27,839 nucleotides of DNA from Chara braunii (lineage: Eukaryota > Streptophyta > Charophyceae > Charales > Characeae): positions 1,356,485 through 1,384,323 of the forward strand of contig BFEA01000397.1 of assembly GCA_003427395.1 (NCBI GenBank), read 5' to 3'. Under the pieces are notes generated by a model. It did no database searches. It saw only the letters and a program-made list of their open reading frames with translations, and was not told the origin of the DNA. Below, piece after piece: positions 16,897 through 25,732 of this stretch (its first letter is position 1; every line of letters starts with the position of its first letter). The translations under genes and the position numbers were made by a program.

Positions 16897-18497
16897 TTAC
16901 ACGCTGCAGGCTTCCTCGTCTGAGCCGTCCGGGCAGTCGCGTTTGCCATCGCAACGGCGTCCGGTGACACACCACTTGCCGTAGCACTTGACTTGGCCTT
17001 CGGGGCATTTGTACCGCCTGCAGAACCCATGCCTCTCGTCGCTCCCATCAGCACAGTCCACCTTCTTGTCACAATAACGTCCATAGATATACTGGGTAAT
17101 ATTGCTTCGGCAAGTGATGCTCCCGACCGCAGCCAGCTGGTTCCGTGTTTGCTCGGAACTGCAAAACTCCGGCTTTTCGTCTTTGTCCCCATAGCAGTCC
17201 CCGGCTTTTCGTCTTTGTCCCCATAGCAGTCCCCGACACGGCCGTTGCACAGGCTAGTGGCGTACGTGCACCATAGCTGCTGCTGCAGCTGAGGAGCAGT
17301 CGTGCTGCTTGCGGCAGAAGGCCGGATCTTCATCCGACTTGTCCGGGCAGTCCTTCAGTCCATCGCAGAGAGATCTTTGGCTGATGCAAGTGACCCCGTC
17401 CTTGCATTTGACCTCCCCGTCAGAGCAGTTGTATGTGCGACAGAGGCTGGGGTCCTCGTCCGACCCGTCCCTGCACTGCTTCACACCGTCGCACAGCTTG
17501 AAAGAAGCGCACCCGCGCTGCTTTTCGTCCGTTCCCGCCGGACAGTCGTCCACTCCGTCGCACACCTGACTCCCCAGGATGCACATCCGGTTCCCCCCGC
17601 CCGCACACTTGACCCGATCGGACGGACAGTCCATGTTCTCGCAGAACTTCCCTTCGTCATCGCCGTCGGGACAATCCTTCGTACCGTCGCACACAAGCTG
17701 ACGACTGATGCATCTGCCGCTCAAGCATTGAAACAAGTAGTAGTAACTAGAAGGGGAGCATCCGCGCCTCTTGCAGTAACGGTCGCTCTCGTCGCTTCCA
17801 CCATAGCCAACGCAATTGACAACAACGTCGCACAGCTGACTCTCGGTTAAACACCCGCCCTTTCCGCCGGGACAACGTCGTCTTGGGCACGGCGGTCCAC
17901 GGCTTCCAGCAGGCGGATACAGTGGCGTGTGCGGCACGTCCCTGTTGCAGTCGTACGAAGCGCAGAAGCGGGCGTCCTCATCTGATCCGTCCGTACAGTG
18001 TTTCGTACCGTCGCACAGGAAACCACTGTACGGATCCACGTAGTAACATTGTCGCGCCATTGACAGGCCACTCTTTGCTGTGACGTTCATGCACATCCTC
18101 CCACTCGGACACTTGTAGCGATGCACAGCAGTGCAGTCAAAGGCCTGCATCTATCTATACCCTCATCCGACCCGTCAGCGCACTCCTCCACGCCGTCGCA
18201 TTCTTGCTCCGGCTTGATGCACTGCTTGATGCCGCTCATGCACCTCTTGAACCCGCGGAAGCAGTAAAACCTGTGCCGCCCATCCCTCACGCCATTCACC
18301 TTGTCCGGTAGCGATGACTTGGCTCCTGCAGGAAACTGGGCAAAGGTGCAGCTGTCCGCATCAAGAAAGAGGAGGAGGAGGATTGCCATGCCGAGCCATG
18401 ACCGTGAGCTAAGAGCGATGTACTCTCTCTTCCTGCCCATCGGGGGAGAAGAGGAGGAGGAGGAGGAGGAGGAGGAGGATGAGGAGGAGCGCGTCAT
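16897..18497 (-). pseudogene. Secreted LDL-receptor class A array protein, minus paralogue, frame-broken
   Basis: A Met at 18497 begins a Ser-rich N-terminus (about 14 consecutive Ser from a GGA/TCC repeat). A signal-peptide core follows (SWLGMAILLLLFLDADS), then a chain of LDLa modules with the calcium-binding pattern CDGxxDCxDxSDExxxC, ending GSDEEACSV and TAA at 16897. About ten modules can be traced, with no transmembrane segment or other domain. LDLa modules are Ca-dependent disulfide-bonded ligand-binding repeats; the ligand here is unknown. Compared with the plus copy, three changes break the frame: 20 instead of 18 nt between codons GAG and TTT near 18147, a 41-nt loss near 17280, and a perfect 32-bp tandem duplication at 17169-17232. 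Module 6 is also collapsed in frame. The frame stays open upstream to 18710, but the paralogue lacks that part and a TATA-like site at 18741 would put the start site there, so the later Met is preferred. Assembly errors are a less likely alternative. Confidence 0.8.
17169..17232. repeat. Perfect 32-bp tandem duplication inside the LDLa gene
   Basis: CCGGCTTTTCGTCTTTGTCC plus CCATAGCAGTCC is present at 17169-17200 and 17201-17232. The plus paralogue has a single copy of the corresponding codons (GDCYEGEEEKP). 32 is not a multiple of three, so the duplication shifts the frame. Confidence 0.95.
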
Positions 18498-18740
18498 TGC
18501 TAGGGCAACAGCGCCTCTTCTGAGCCCTCGGTAGGAAACGAGGGAGCAGTAGATAGACGCAGTTACTATTCCACAGGAAGGAAGGAGAAGCGAGAACAAC
18601 CGGCGATGGCAGCTATGGCGGGAACGAGGGCAGAATACAACGGCAGTGGCAATGGCAATTGCAGTGGCGGTGGAGGGAGGGAGGGAGGCAGGCTGTGAAA
18701 TGAGGAGCATTGAGTGAGATTAAAGAATGGCGCGAAAGGG

Positions 18741-18750
18741 CATAAATAGC
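18741..18750 (-). promoter_or_regulatory. Candidate TATA box of the minus LDLa gene
   Basis: The minus strand reads GCTATTTATG. A transcription start about 30 bp downstream would fall near 18712, giving a 5' UTR of about 215 nt to the Met at 18497. Confidence 0.35.
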
Positions 18751-18802
18751 GGATGTCCGGGCGCCTAACAGGATTTAGCAGTCGCATGACAAGCCATTAG
18801 GC

Positions 18803-18985
18803 CTTTTTTTTTTTTTTTTTTTTTTTTTAAAGGGCGACGGCCTTGAGATATTATCATTGAGCTGACCGGCCCCAGGCAATTCATTAGTAGTTGGTTTTTA
18901 CTCATCAAGTTCCATCATTAGGATTCGAATGCAGGTCTGTATTTCAACAGTTCATGGGTGTACCCACTGAGTTAGGCTCTTGGTT
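18803..18985 (-). mobile_element. tRNA-derived SINE (family II), minus copy with poly(A)
   Basis: On the minus strand: CTAACTCAGTGGGTACACCC (A box), GCATTCGAATCC (B box), GGGGCCGGTCAGCTCAATGA, CAAGGCCGTCGCCCTTT, then about 27 A. It is the best-preserved copy of the family at 2070-2262 and lies about 50 bp upstream of the LDLa TATA-like site. Confidence 0.8.
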
Positions 18986-19002
18986 TTTTCGGCCAAAATT
19001 TC

Positions 19003-19080
19003 GAATGCGTCACAGCGGACTCGTGTCTTCTGGATTCGTGCCGATTTGTTTGATTTTTTTTTTTTTTTTTTTTTTTTTTT
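19003..19080. repeat. Direct repeat block with T tract, left copy
   Basis: ATGCGTCACAGCGGACTCGT and GGATTCGTGC followed by a T run are repeated as ATGCCCCACCACAGCGGATT and GGATTCGTGC with a T run at 19380-19431. The two copies bracket the foldback element at 19183-19354. Confidence 0.6.
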
Positions 19081-19182
19081 GGGGGTTGAACTATGCTTGG
19101 TATTAAAGGGACATTAACAGAGGCCACTTTGCTTGGCGGGGGGGGTGATGCAACTACCGGTAGGCCGCCAGCACGGCTTAGC

Positions 19183-19354
19183 GGGGCCAGGTCCCACTAG
19201 CAGCGTTGAGTTTCCTCAACGCCTGAATCTGGACGCGTTCGTGGCGATGTGCGGTTGAGAAAACTCAAACTCAACGCGATTTCTGCATTGATTTACACAT
19301 ACATCCAGATTCCGGCGTTGAGGAAACTCAACGCTGCTAGTGGGACCTGACCCC
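19183..19354. mobile_element. Foldback element with ~45-bp near-perfect arms
   Basis: GGTCCCACTAGCAGCGTTGA through CCTCAACGCC at the left is matched in reverse complement at the right, ending TAGTGGGACCTGACCCC. Each arm also contains its own small palindrome, GCGTTGAGTTTCCTCAACGC. The element is about 172 bp with no coding capacity. No target-site duplication is obvious. Confidence 0.8.
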
Positions 19355-19497
19355 CGGTCAGATGGCGAGGCCCCCAATCTGATGCCCCACCACAGCGGAT
19401 TTGTGTCCGGATTCGTGCATAATTTTTTTTTTTACATTCATTTATATTCCAAAGAACACATTTGTCTCGAGGCCGGGGACCTCACAATCCAACCCTC

Positions 19498-19498
<1 letters not shown>

Positions 19499-19529
<31 letters not shown>
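19499..19529. repeat. Poly(A) tract, 31 A
   Basis: A long A run follows CAACCCTCC. It is probably the tail of a plus-strand retroposon whose body lies in about 19380-19498. Confidence 0.8.
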
Positions 19530-19532
<3 letters not shown>

Positions 19533-19788
19533 ACCCGGAGTTATCCCGGCAGCATCAGCCGGTTTAGCTTCAATGTCTGTGAATAGGTACCACTCTCCTG
19601 CCTCTAACAGGAATCACTCTACTAAACACACAGGGTCTGTACGACCCTCCCGAGCCTCCCGCGGCTCACCTGCTACCTACAGCCTCTCTTGGTTCCCGGA
19701 TTTTTCAGCGGGTAGACCTATCTCCCTCCTGCGGGAATTCCGAACCGAGAGGTCAGGTACGTCCTCCTCCCTAACCTATCCCCTAATA

Positions 19789-20691
19789 CTATGTCTCCCT
19801 CTCCCATCCTGACCTCGCAATGATTCCAATACTAGATCCAAAACTAAGCCCAGAGATCCACTGAGCCAACAACGAGGGGGAAATTGCCAGTTTGCCTTCT
19901 ACTGTGACTGCAGCTAGCTGGTTCCACCTTGCCCATGTGAACAGAAACCAGCTCCTCCCTGTCCGTCTGCTTCCCTGTTCTGCCTTTCTCACCCAGTCTG
20001 CCACAATCATTGTTCGGATAAGGTATTTCACTTTTGCCTTGATGCTTATGTCCGAACTCCATTCACCCCTGAATAGGATGTTGTTCCTATCTTCCCAGAT
20101 AACCCACATAATGGCTGATCTGATAGCCTGGGCCACGTAACCCCACCCTTTCCTGCTGAAAAAAATAAATAAAGGAGGGAGTCTACCCGTGGTAACCCAG
20201 TCTTGATTCCATTGTAGATTTGACCCAATCCTGGGCCAGTGCAGGTCCCACCAGAGCCATATCCTTCTCGACACAGGAAAATCCCAAACCAGATGGACGA
20301 GTGTCTCTTCCTGTCTCTGGCCACACGGACCGCACGTTTCCCGGACCTCCATACCTTTGTTCGTCAGCCATTTTCCAGTGGGTATTGCTGAGTGAATGAG
20401 GAGCCAGAGTAGACTCCAGAGCTTTAGGCTTGGGAGGACTATCAACTGCAACCAGACCGCCTTCAGCTCGTGCCCTGAGGGTGGAACTGACAAATTCAAT
20501 TCGCGTGCCGCTCCGTTTCGGATCTCTTGAATTCGCCTCGCGGACTGCAGGGTCCTTCCTATGCTGGTACCGTATTGTGCCAGACATTTGATCGCTCCCG
20601 ATTGAAGCTGCCACATAGAACAGAATGGATAGAGTCTTAATTCTTGGACTGCTGCCCCTGCTTGGATTACTCTGAAGTTACTGCTTCTGCC
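19789..20691 (-). mobile_element. Non-LTR retrotransposon (LINE) ORF2 C-terminus with zf-RVT domain
   Basis: A 275-codon frame starts at the first ATG (20616) and is open upstream to 20691 without a start, so this is a 5'-truncated fragment. Residues about 71-125 carry the reverse-transcriptase zinc-binding signature: IHSAIPTGKWL, CGPC at 95-98, H108 in EETLVHLVW, then SRRIWLWW. About 45 residues later AIMWVIWEDRNNILF is the typical C-terminal W..W..RN...F element of plant-type LINE polyproteins. Endonuclease and catalytic RT motifs are absent from the window. The stop at 19789 may be native. LINE machinery of this kind could have supplied the SINE and U6 retrocopies nearby, but this fragment is dead. 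Confidence 0.85.
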
Positions 20692-20708
20692 CTACCCTGC
20701 AGACTTTG

Positions 20709-20935
20709 TGACCGGTAGGGGCATATCGGAAATTCTCCGAATGGCTATCCGGTAGGGGCGTGATGCAAATTTGATGTGGGTCCGGTAGGGGCACTACGAA
20801 TTTCAAAACATATGAGGCCCAAACGACACCAGGGTTTTATGGAAAATTTGACTCCTGGTCAGAGGGGCGCCACAGGGTAACTTAAAGAAGTCTGCTGTCG
20901 GAGGGGGCCATGCAAATTAATGTAAAATACGGGGG
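20709..20935. repeat. Reiterated CCGGTAGGGGC blocks
   Basis: CCGGTAGGGGC occurs near 20712, 20750 and 20788, about 38 bp apart, followed by degenerate versions (TCAGAGGGGCGCC near 20860, TCGGAGGGGGCCA near 20899). Several blocks are followed by an AATTT or AAATT word. Origin unknown. Confidence 0.55.
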
Positions 20936-20997
20936 GGGCAGACAAATTTTTCCAAAAAAAAAAGAAGAAAAAAAAAAAAAAACAGAAAAGAATAGGA

Positions 20998-21441
20998 AGC
21001 TGCGAGGAAGGTACAAGTGCATGGTTTTTTTTTTTCTTTCTCTCGTACAGGTGCACGTTGTACAGGTATGGGAGATACGTACAGGTGCACCCTGTACAGC
21101 GTATGTGGCTGAGTGGTACACAGTACTACACACGTGCAACAGCTCTTCGATCATCTGGTCATGAGCTGGACCCCTACTTCGTCGAGGCATCCAATAACGG
21201 TAGGGACTTCATCCCTTTTTCAAAACCCCAAAAAAAAAAAGTCACGTCAAAAGAAGCTGCCAGAAGGTACAAGTGTCAAGAGGAAGTTCCTCTGTTGGGG
21301 GGGGCATTTAGAGGTGCACGTTAACCCCCGCATGTATGGGTGGATGGTACACACGCAACTGTTTCTGTGAACAACGAACAAGGCATGAGCTCGACAGGGG
21401 CTCTCCCAGCCCTTTTAGGAAGCCAAAAAAAAAAAAAAAAA
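20998..21441 (+). mobile_element. Two diverged tandem copies of an A-tailed SINE-like unit (family IV)
   Basis: Copy 1 (20998-21240) and copy 2 (21254-21441) share AAGGTACAAGTG, GGTGCACGTT, TGGTACACA, CATGAGCTSGAC and a terminal A run. Copy 1 contains ATGTGGCTGAGTGGTACA, similar to a tRNA A box. The B box is poor in both. They are probably two SINE insertions in a row. Confidence 0.55.
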
Positions 21442-21479
21442 GCAAAAAAGGAAAGGTTGTCCAGTCAAGGATGTATATA

Positions 21480-21607
21480 TGGGACGCTGGACCCCGTTTC
21501 CAGCAGGTAACGCTCCCCACCAATAGATGGAGCAGCCCACTAGGCAAAGCCTCAATCCAGGTGGTTCTCTTACCATCACTGGGATAGAGACCTGGCACAA
21601 GGGCCTT
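21480..21607 (-). mobile_element. SINE-like repeat (family III), minus copy
   Basis: The minus strand reads AAGGCCCTTGTGCCAGG, GGTAAGAGAACCACCTGGAT, ATCTATTGGTGGGGAGC and GGGTCCAGCGTCCCAT, matching 15838-15972 block by block. Confidence 0.7.
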
Positions 21608-21627
21608 CCTTTGAAAGAAAAAAAAAA

Positions 21628-21965
21628 GATGTAGCTCAGTGGTTAGAGCACCTGTTGGAAATGCGCAGTGCGGAATGAGGTTGTGGGTTCAAAACTCAAT
21701 CGCAGCCTAGCGCATGGACACCGGCAGGGCGTTAGAATGACGCACAGCTGGGCACACCCCCCCTTGGACTGACGCATGGTCAGTTAATACAGACAATGCC
21801 TGCGCACCACCCAAGGGTTGTCCATGGTGTTGTATGTCGGGCCTTGACACTGCGTGGGTTGCTTGTGGTTGTTGCTCGTGGTTGTTCTGTTGATCTCCCC
21901 AGTCTGGCATATCACACACGGGTTTGAGTCTGGCTTGGGACTTTGGGGGGGGTTCTTGTCCAGCT
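21628..21965 (+). mobile_element. tRNA-derived SINE (family I), plus copy
   Basis: It begins GATGTAGCTCAGTGGTTAGA (A box 21632-21649), with the B-box-like GGGTTCAAAACTC at 21685-21697. Its body shares GCGCATGGACACCGGCAGGG, CCTGCGCACCAC, TGATCTCCCC and GGGGTTCTTGTCCAGC with the minus copy at 6183-6581. A poly(A) run just upstream belongs to the preceding element. Confidence 0.8.
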
Positions 21966-22059
21966 TGGCATGTCATCTCTTCAAAAGAACACATAGTTCC
22001 CTCAAGGGTTCTTGTCCAGCTTGGCCCGTCATCTCTTCAAAAGAACACATAGTTCCCTC
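21951..22059. repeat. 56-bp-period tandem duplication at the SINE 3' end
   Basis: GGTTCTTGTCCAGCTTGGC through CACATAGTTCCCTC occurs at 21951-22003 and 22007-22059 with two substitutions. It includes the SINE family I 3' end. Confidence 0.9.
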
Positions 22060-22311
22060 TACATAGTACTGCACATATCTGGCCTGCAGGCACATACATC
22101 TCACTGTACAGTTACACACAGAGAACACATAGCCTTCAGGCAGACACAAAAAACAATACAGACACAAAAAAGCAAAAAAAATGGAGTTTCGATTTCGTTC
22201 AAAAAATAAAAAATGTCCGTTTTCACGAAATCGTAGTTACATGGCCCATACAAACATATATAGCCTCTGGGCACACACACATACACAACCACGATACCGG
22301 CCTGGGGGGGG

Positions 22312-22509
22312 CTATCACGGTCATGCATGGCTCAGCTTTAGGGTAGGGTATGGACATAAGTCGCTCCCGCTAGTCTGAGTTCCACCTAGCCTTAAGTAAG
22401 TTAGGGGGTCTATCACGGTCTACTCACGCATGGCTTAGCTCTAGGGTAGGGTACGGATATAAGTCTCTCCGGCTAGTCTGAGTTCCGCTGAGCCTTGGGT
22501 AAGTTAGGG
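22312..22509. repeat. Two tandem copies of a ~98-bp unit
   Basis: CTATCACGG, GCATGGCTYAGCT, TAGGGTAGGGTA, GCTAGTCTGAGTTCC and AAGTTAGGG repeat at 22312-22409 and 22410-22509, about 85 percent identical by eye. Confidence 0.85.
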
Positions 22510-23240
22510 AAAGGACTGTAGGATGCGTCCGTGGGCGCTGGCTTGCCTTGCTTAGCCAATCCTGCTGGTTAGACTCTCTGAATTGGGCTTGTAGAAGATT
22601 GCACGAGCCTGGCATCCGAAGTTCCCGTACGGCAAGGTTGCAAGGTTTGTTTGCTTCCATTTGTCCGCTTCCGCTTCCACTAGGGCTGGGGCGCTGGCCC
22701 AGCCTTGGTGCTTGTCACTGCTCTCTGGTCCAAGTTCCCCTCTATACTGGTAGGGGGAAGGTCCTAAGTGCTGGTCACACTGAGGTAGGATAGTAGGGAC
22801 AGGGGATGCGCTGGGAGTATGAACGTGAGGATGGGTAGGGTAGGTGGCCTATCCTGTCAGGACAACCACTGGCTGCCTCTACCAGAAATCACAACGTGTC
22901 AGGTCCTTGGCCTCTACAACACCCGGGACTTTTATAGAAAGAAAGAAAGGGAAAAAAAAACAAAAACAAAAAAAAAGGAGAAAAAGGAGACAACTGAAAT
23001 CCTACGTGAAAGTCAGATACAAAAGGGGAAGGCAGATGGGGAAGCATTCAAACATAGCAGTCCTGTCCCCTTTCGACTTTGCCTGTATCATTTTTCCGTC
23101 TCACTCCTCTTAACCTTCCTCTCTCCCTTGTCCGCTCCTCTTCATCATTGACTGTATGTATTTGCCGTGGTTCACCGCCATAGCCGTCCCTCTTCCTCTT
23201 CCTCTTCCTCTTCCTCTTCCTCTGCATATTAGCTGCTTTC
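22510..23240. other. No gene seen; upstream region of the plus LDLa gene
   Basis: Contains an A-rich tract (22935-22990) and a CTTCCT hexamer array (23188-23222). No frame has a recognisable domain. Confidence 0.4.
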
Positions 23241-23247
23241 TTATAAC
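23241..23247 (+). promoter_or_regulatory. Candidate TATA box of the plus LDLa gene
   Basis: TTATAAC lies about 70 bp upstream of the ATG at 23312, which would allow a 5' UTR of about 40 nt. It follows a pyrimidine-rich CTTCCT array. Confidence 0.35.
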
Positions 23248-23311
23248 GCCAACCAACCAACCGCGTCGGTTCCCTAGCCCTCGTACTCAGGGCGCAAACA
23301 AGGAGAGTACT

Positions 23312-24937
23312 ATGGGGTTAGTTATGGCAACCACCTCCTCCTCCTTCTCTCCCCTGAGCAGGAGGAAAGCGGGCGTCTCTCGTGTTTTCCTGAGGCTTGG
23401 CATGGCAGTCCTGTTGCTCTGCATTGTGGCAAACAGCTGTGCGGCTTCGTCTCTACCCCTGCCAGACAAGAGCAACGGCGTGAAGGAGGGTCGGGACAAG
23501 TTTTACTGCTTCCGCGGCTTCAGGAGATGCATAAGCGGCATCGAGCAGTGCATCAGGCCTGAGCAGGAGTGCAACTGTATCAAGGACTGCACGGATGGGT
23601 CGGACGAGGGCCACCGTTGCAAGTCCTTTGATTGTCTAGCTGCGGGCCGGTACACGTGTCCCAGTGGACAGATGTGTATGAACGTAACCACAAGCTATGC
23701 TCTCAGACCATACAGTCACTACGCGCAGTACCTGTGCGACGGCGTGAAGGACTGTGTGGATGGGTCCGACGAAGACCCGCGCTTCTGCGCTTCGTATGAC
23801 TGCATCACCAACGTGCCGCACAAGCCACTGCAGCAGCTTTATTCTCCTCCCCCGCCACTGCACAGGTGGAGGTGTCCCAGCGGAAAGGGCGGATGTGTGA
23901 CTGAGAAGCAGCTGTGCGACGGAGTTGTCAATTGCGTTGGCGACGGCGGCGGCGATGAGAGCGATAAGTACTGCAAGAAGCGCGGATGCTCACCCTATCT
24001 TCTCTCCAGCTTGTTTCAATGACAAAGCGGCAGGTGCATCAATCGCAAACTTGTGTGCGACGGTAAGAAGGATTGCCCCGGCGGTGATGACAAGGGGGAG
24101 TTCTACGAGAAGATGGACTGTCCGTACGGTCGAGTCAAATGCGCAGGAGGGAGTAACCGCACCTGCATCCTGTCGAGTCAGATGTGCGACGGAGTGGAAG
24201 ATTGCCCAGGGGGAACGGACGAAAAGCGGTGCGACGAGTCTGCCTGCGAAGGGTATGGCTATTCCGCGTGTCCGGGCGGCAAGGAGTGCGTTGTGTTCAC
24301 AAGGTGCGACGGTGTGAAGGAGTGCAGGGACGTCTCCGACGAGGATCCCACTCTCTGTCGCACATACAATTGCTCCGCCGGTGAGGTTAAGTGCAAGGAC
24401 GGGGTCACTTGCATCAGCCGAACGTCTCTCTGCGACGGACTGAAGAACTGCCCTGACAAGTCGGACGAGGACCCTGTCTTCTGTCGCACACGTCACAACT
24501 GCTCCTTGGCTTCTTCTCCTTTTTCAAACTATGCTTACATGAAGTGCCCAGGATCCGCCTACGTCTGGTGCACCACCGTCAGCCAGCTCTGCAACGGATT
24601 TCCGGGAGACTGCTACGAGGGCGAAGAGGAAAAGCCGGAGTTTTGCACATCAGAGAAAACACGCAATCTTCTAATCTCAAGCGGGCGCATCACTTGCCGA
24701 AGTAATATGACACAGTTTCTGTATGGATATTATTGCGACGGGATGCAGCACTGCATAGATGGGAGTGACGAGAGACATGGGTTCTGCAAACGGTACACAT
24801 GCCCCGAAGGCAGAGTCAAGTGCTACGGCAAGTGGTGTCTCACCGGATACCGCTGTGACGGCAAACGCGATTGCCCGGATTGTAGGTATATATATATATA
24901 TGATTGTAGGTATATATATATATATATCGTCAGATAG
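23312..24937 (+). pseudogene. Secreted LDL-receptor class A array protein, plus paralogue, with in-frame TGA
   Basis: The ATG at 23312 was chosen because its product (MGLVMATTSSSFSPLSRRKA...) aligns with the minus copy, has a signal-peptide core at residues 29-40 (LGMAVLLLCIVA) and a likely cleavage after SCAA. The frame encodes 236 residues to TGA at 24020-24022, then continues in the same frame to 24937. Ten LDLa modules can be followed, each with six Cys and a CDGxxDC...SDE calcium site. No membrane anchor is present. Oddities are CDG replaced by CNC in module 1; TGA in place of the second Cys of module 4; the sixth Cys of module 4 replaced by Tyr; and module 10 interrupted after DCPD at 24880 by TA-rich repeats. 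The losses cluster in module 4, which suggests relaxed constraint. A spliced alternative is possible at the 3' end (TAG|GTATAT resembles a donor) but no partner exon is seen. Confidence 0.8.
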
Positions 24938-25042
24938 AACTGCCCGGTAAACCGTAGGCAGAGAGGGAGAAGAGGACAACAAACGAGGGGCTGTGACAAA
25001 CTGTTTATATATATCGTCATATTATATTATATATATATATGT
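24881..25042. repeat. TA-rich repeats disrupting the LDLa 3' end
   Basis: ATTGTAGG followed by (TA)n occurs twice in tandem (24879-24903 and 24903-24927). Further TA arrays lie at 25005-25015 and 25020-25041, with ATATCGTCA at 24924 and 25012. This replaces the final GSDEEACSV codons seen in the minus copy. Confidence 0.85.
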
Positions 25043-25145
25043 CAACTCCTCCATGGAAAAGGAGGAGAGAGAGGAGGGGGGGGTTTGGGGGGAAAGGGGG
25101 AAACACAAAAATATGCTGTACAACTGCCATTTTTGTTAGGGTGTG

Positions 25146-25255
25146 CCCACCCGTCACAAGTGCAGTACAATGACAGAATTCGACAGGACGAATGTTTCGA
25201 AAGTTCTCGTCAACCTTTCGAATTCCGTCACTGTACTGCACTCGTGACAGGTGGG
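25146..25255. mobile_element. 110-bp MITE with ~40-bp imperfect TIRs
   Basis: CCCACCCGTCACAAGTGCAG through GAATTCGACAGG at the left pairs with CGAATTCCGTCACTGTACTG through ACAGGTGGG at the right, with a few mismatches. The loop is about 25 bp. No coding sequence and no clear target duplication. Confidence 0.75.
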
Positions 25256-25434
25256 TATTTGAAGGAGATTAGTAGTTGTGCATTCAATGATAGGGTTGTA
25301 GGATAGCAGTCGTGTGACTGGAAGCTAAACGGCCTCGATTGTTTTTCGGAATAGTAATAGGTAGGAAGAAAAAAAAAAAACAAGTATGCGGATCCTCCCA
25401 GTCGGTATCCGTAAGGTCTTCAGCCAACACGGGT

Positions 25435-25620
25435 GTGAGTGAGTGCATGTGTGAGTGGGTTGAGTGTGGTATGTGGGAGAGTGTTGGCTGTAGACACTGC
25501 TGTTACTCTATGGGGGGTGGGAACAATGAAAAGGGAGGCACGGTTACTGGCAAATGCTCGGTCCTTATGTTAGCCGGGCCCCCACAGGCGGCCCCAACCC
25601 TGCACCCTAAACGCTAGGGC
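25435..25620 (-). repeat. Interspersed repeat, inverted copy of 14190-14410
   Basis: The minus strand shows GCGTTTAGGGTGCAGGGTTG, GGCTAACATAAGGACCGAGC, TGCCAGTAACCGTGCCTCCC and CACTCTCCCACATACCACAC in the same order as the plus copy near 14200. Confidence 0.75.
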
Positions 25621-25732
25621 AAAGGGCCGTTACCCCTCTCCACAGAGAGAGGTAACCTGTGGCTATGGAACGGGTCTGTCGTGTGGCCGTACGGCCGTAC
25701 GGACAGTCCCGTACAAAGTGACGAACCTCCCC

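Noticed and set aside
17302-17850. 182-codon plus-strand frame opposite the LDLa gene
   Set aside because: It is an antisense shadow. The Cys-rich, SDE-patterned minus frame explains the sequence.
18129-18150. Mini-intron GTATAGATAGATGCAG restoring the LDLa frame
   Set aside because: It is only 16 nt long, and removing it leaves 4 nt between GAG and TTT where a multiple of three is needed.
21628-21700. Functional tRNA gene
   Set aside because: A and B boxes are present, but no acceptor stem can be paired and about 260 bp of body is shared with another copy at 6183-6581, so it is a SINE head.
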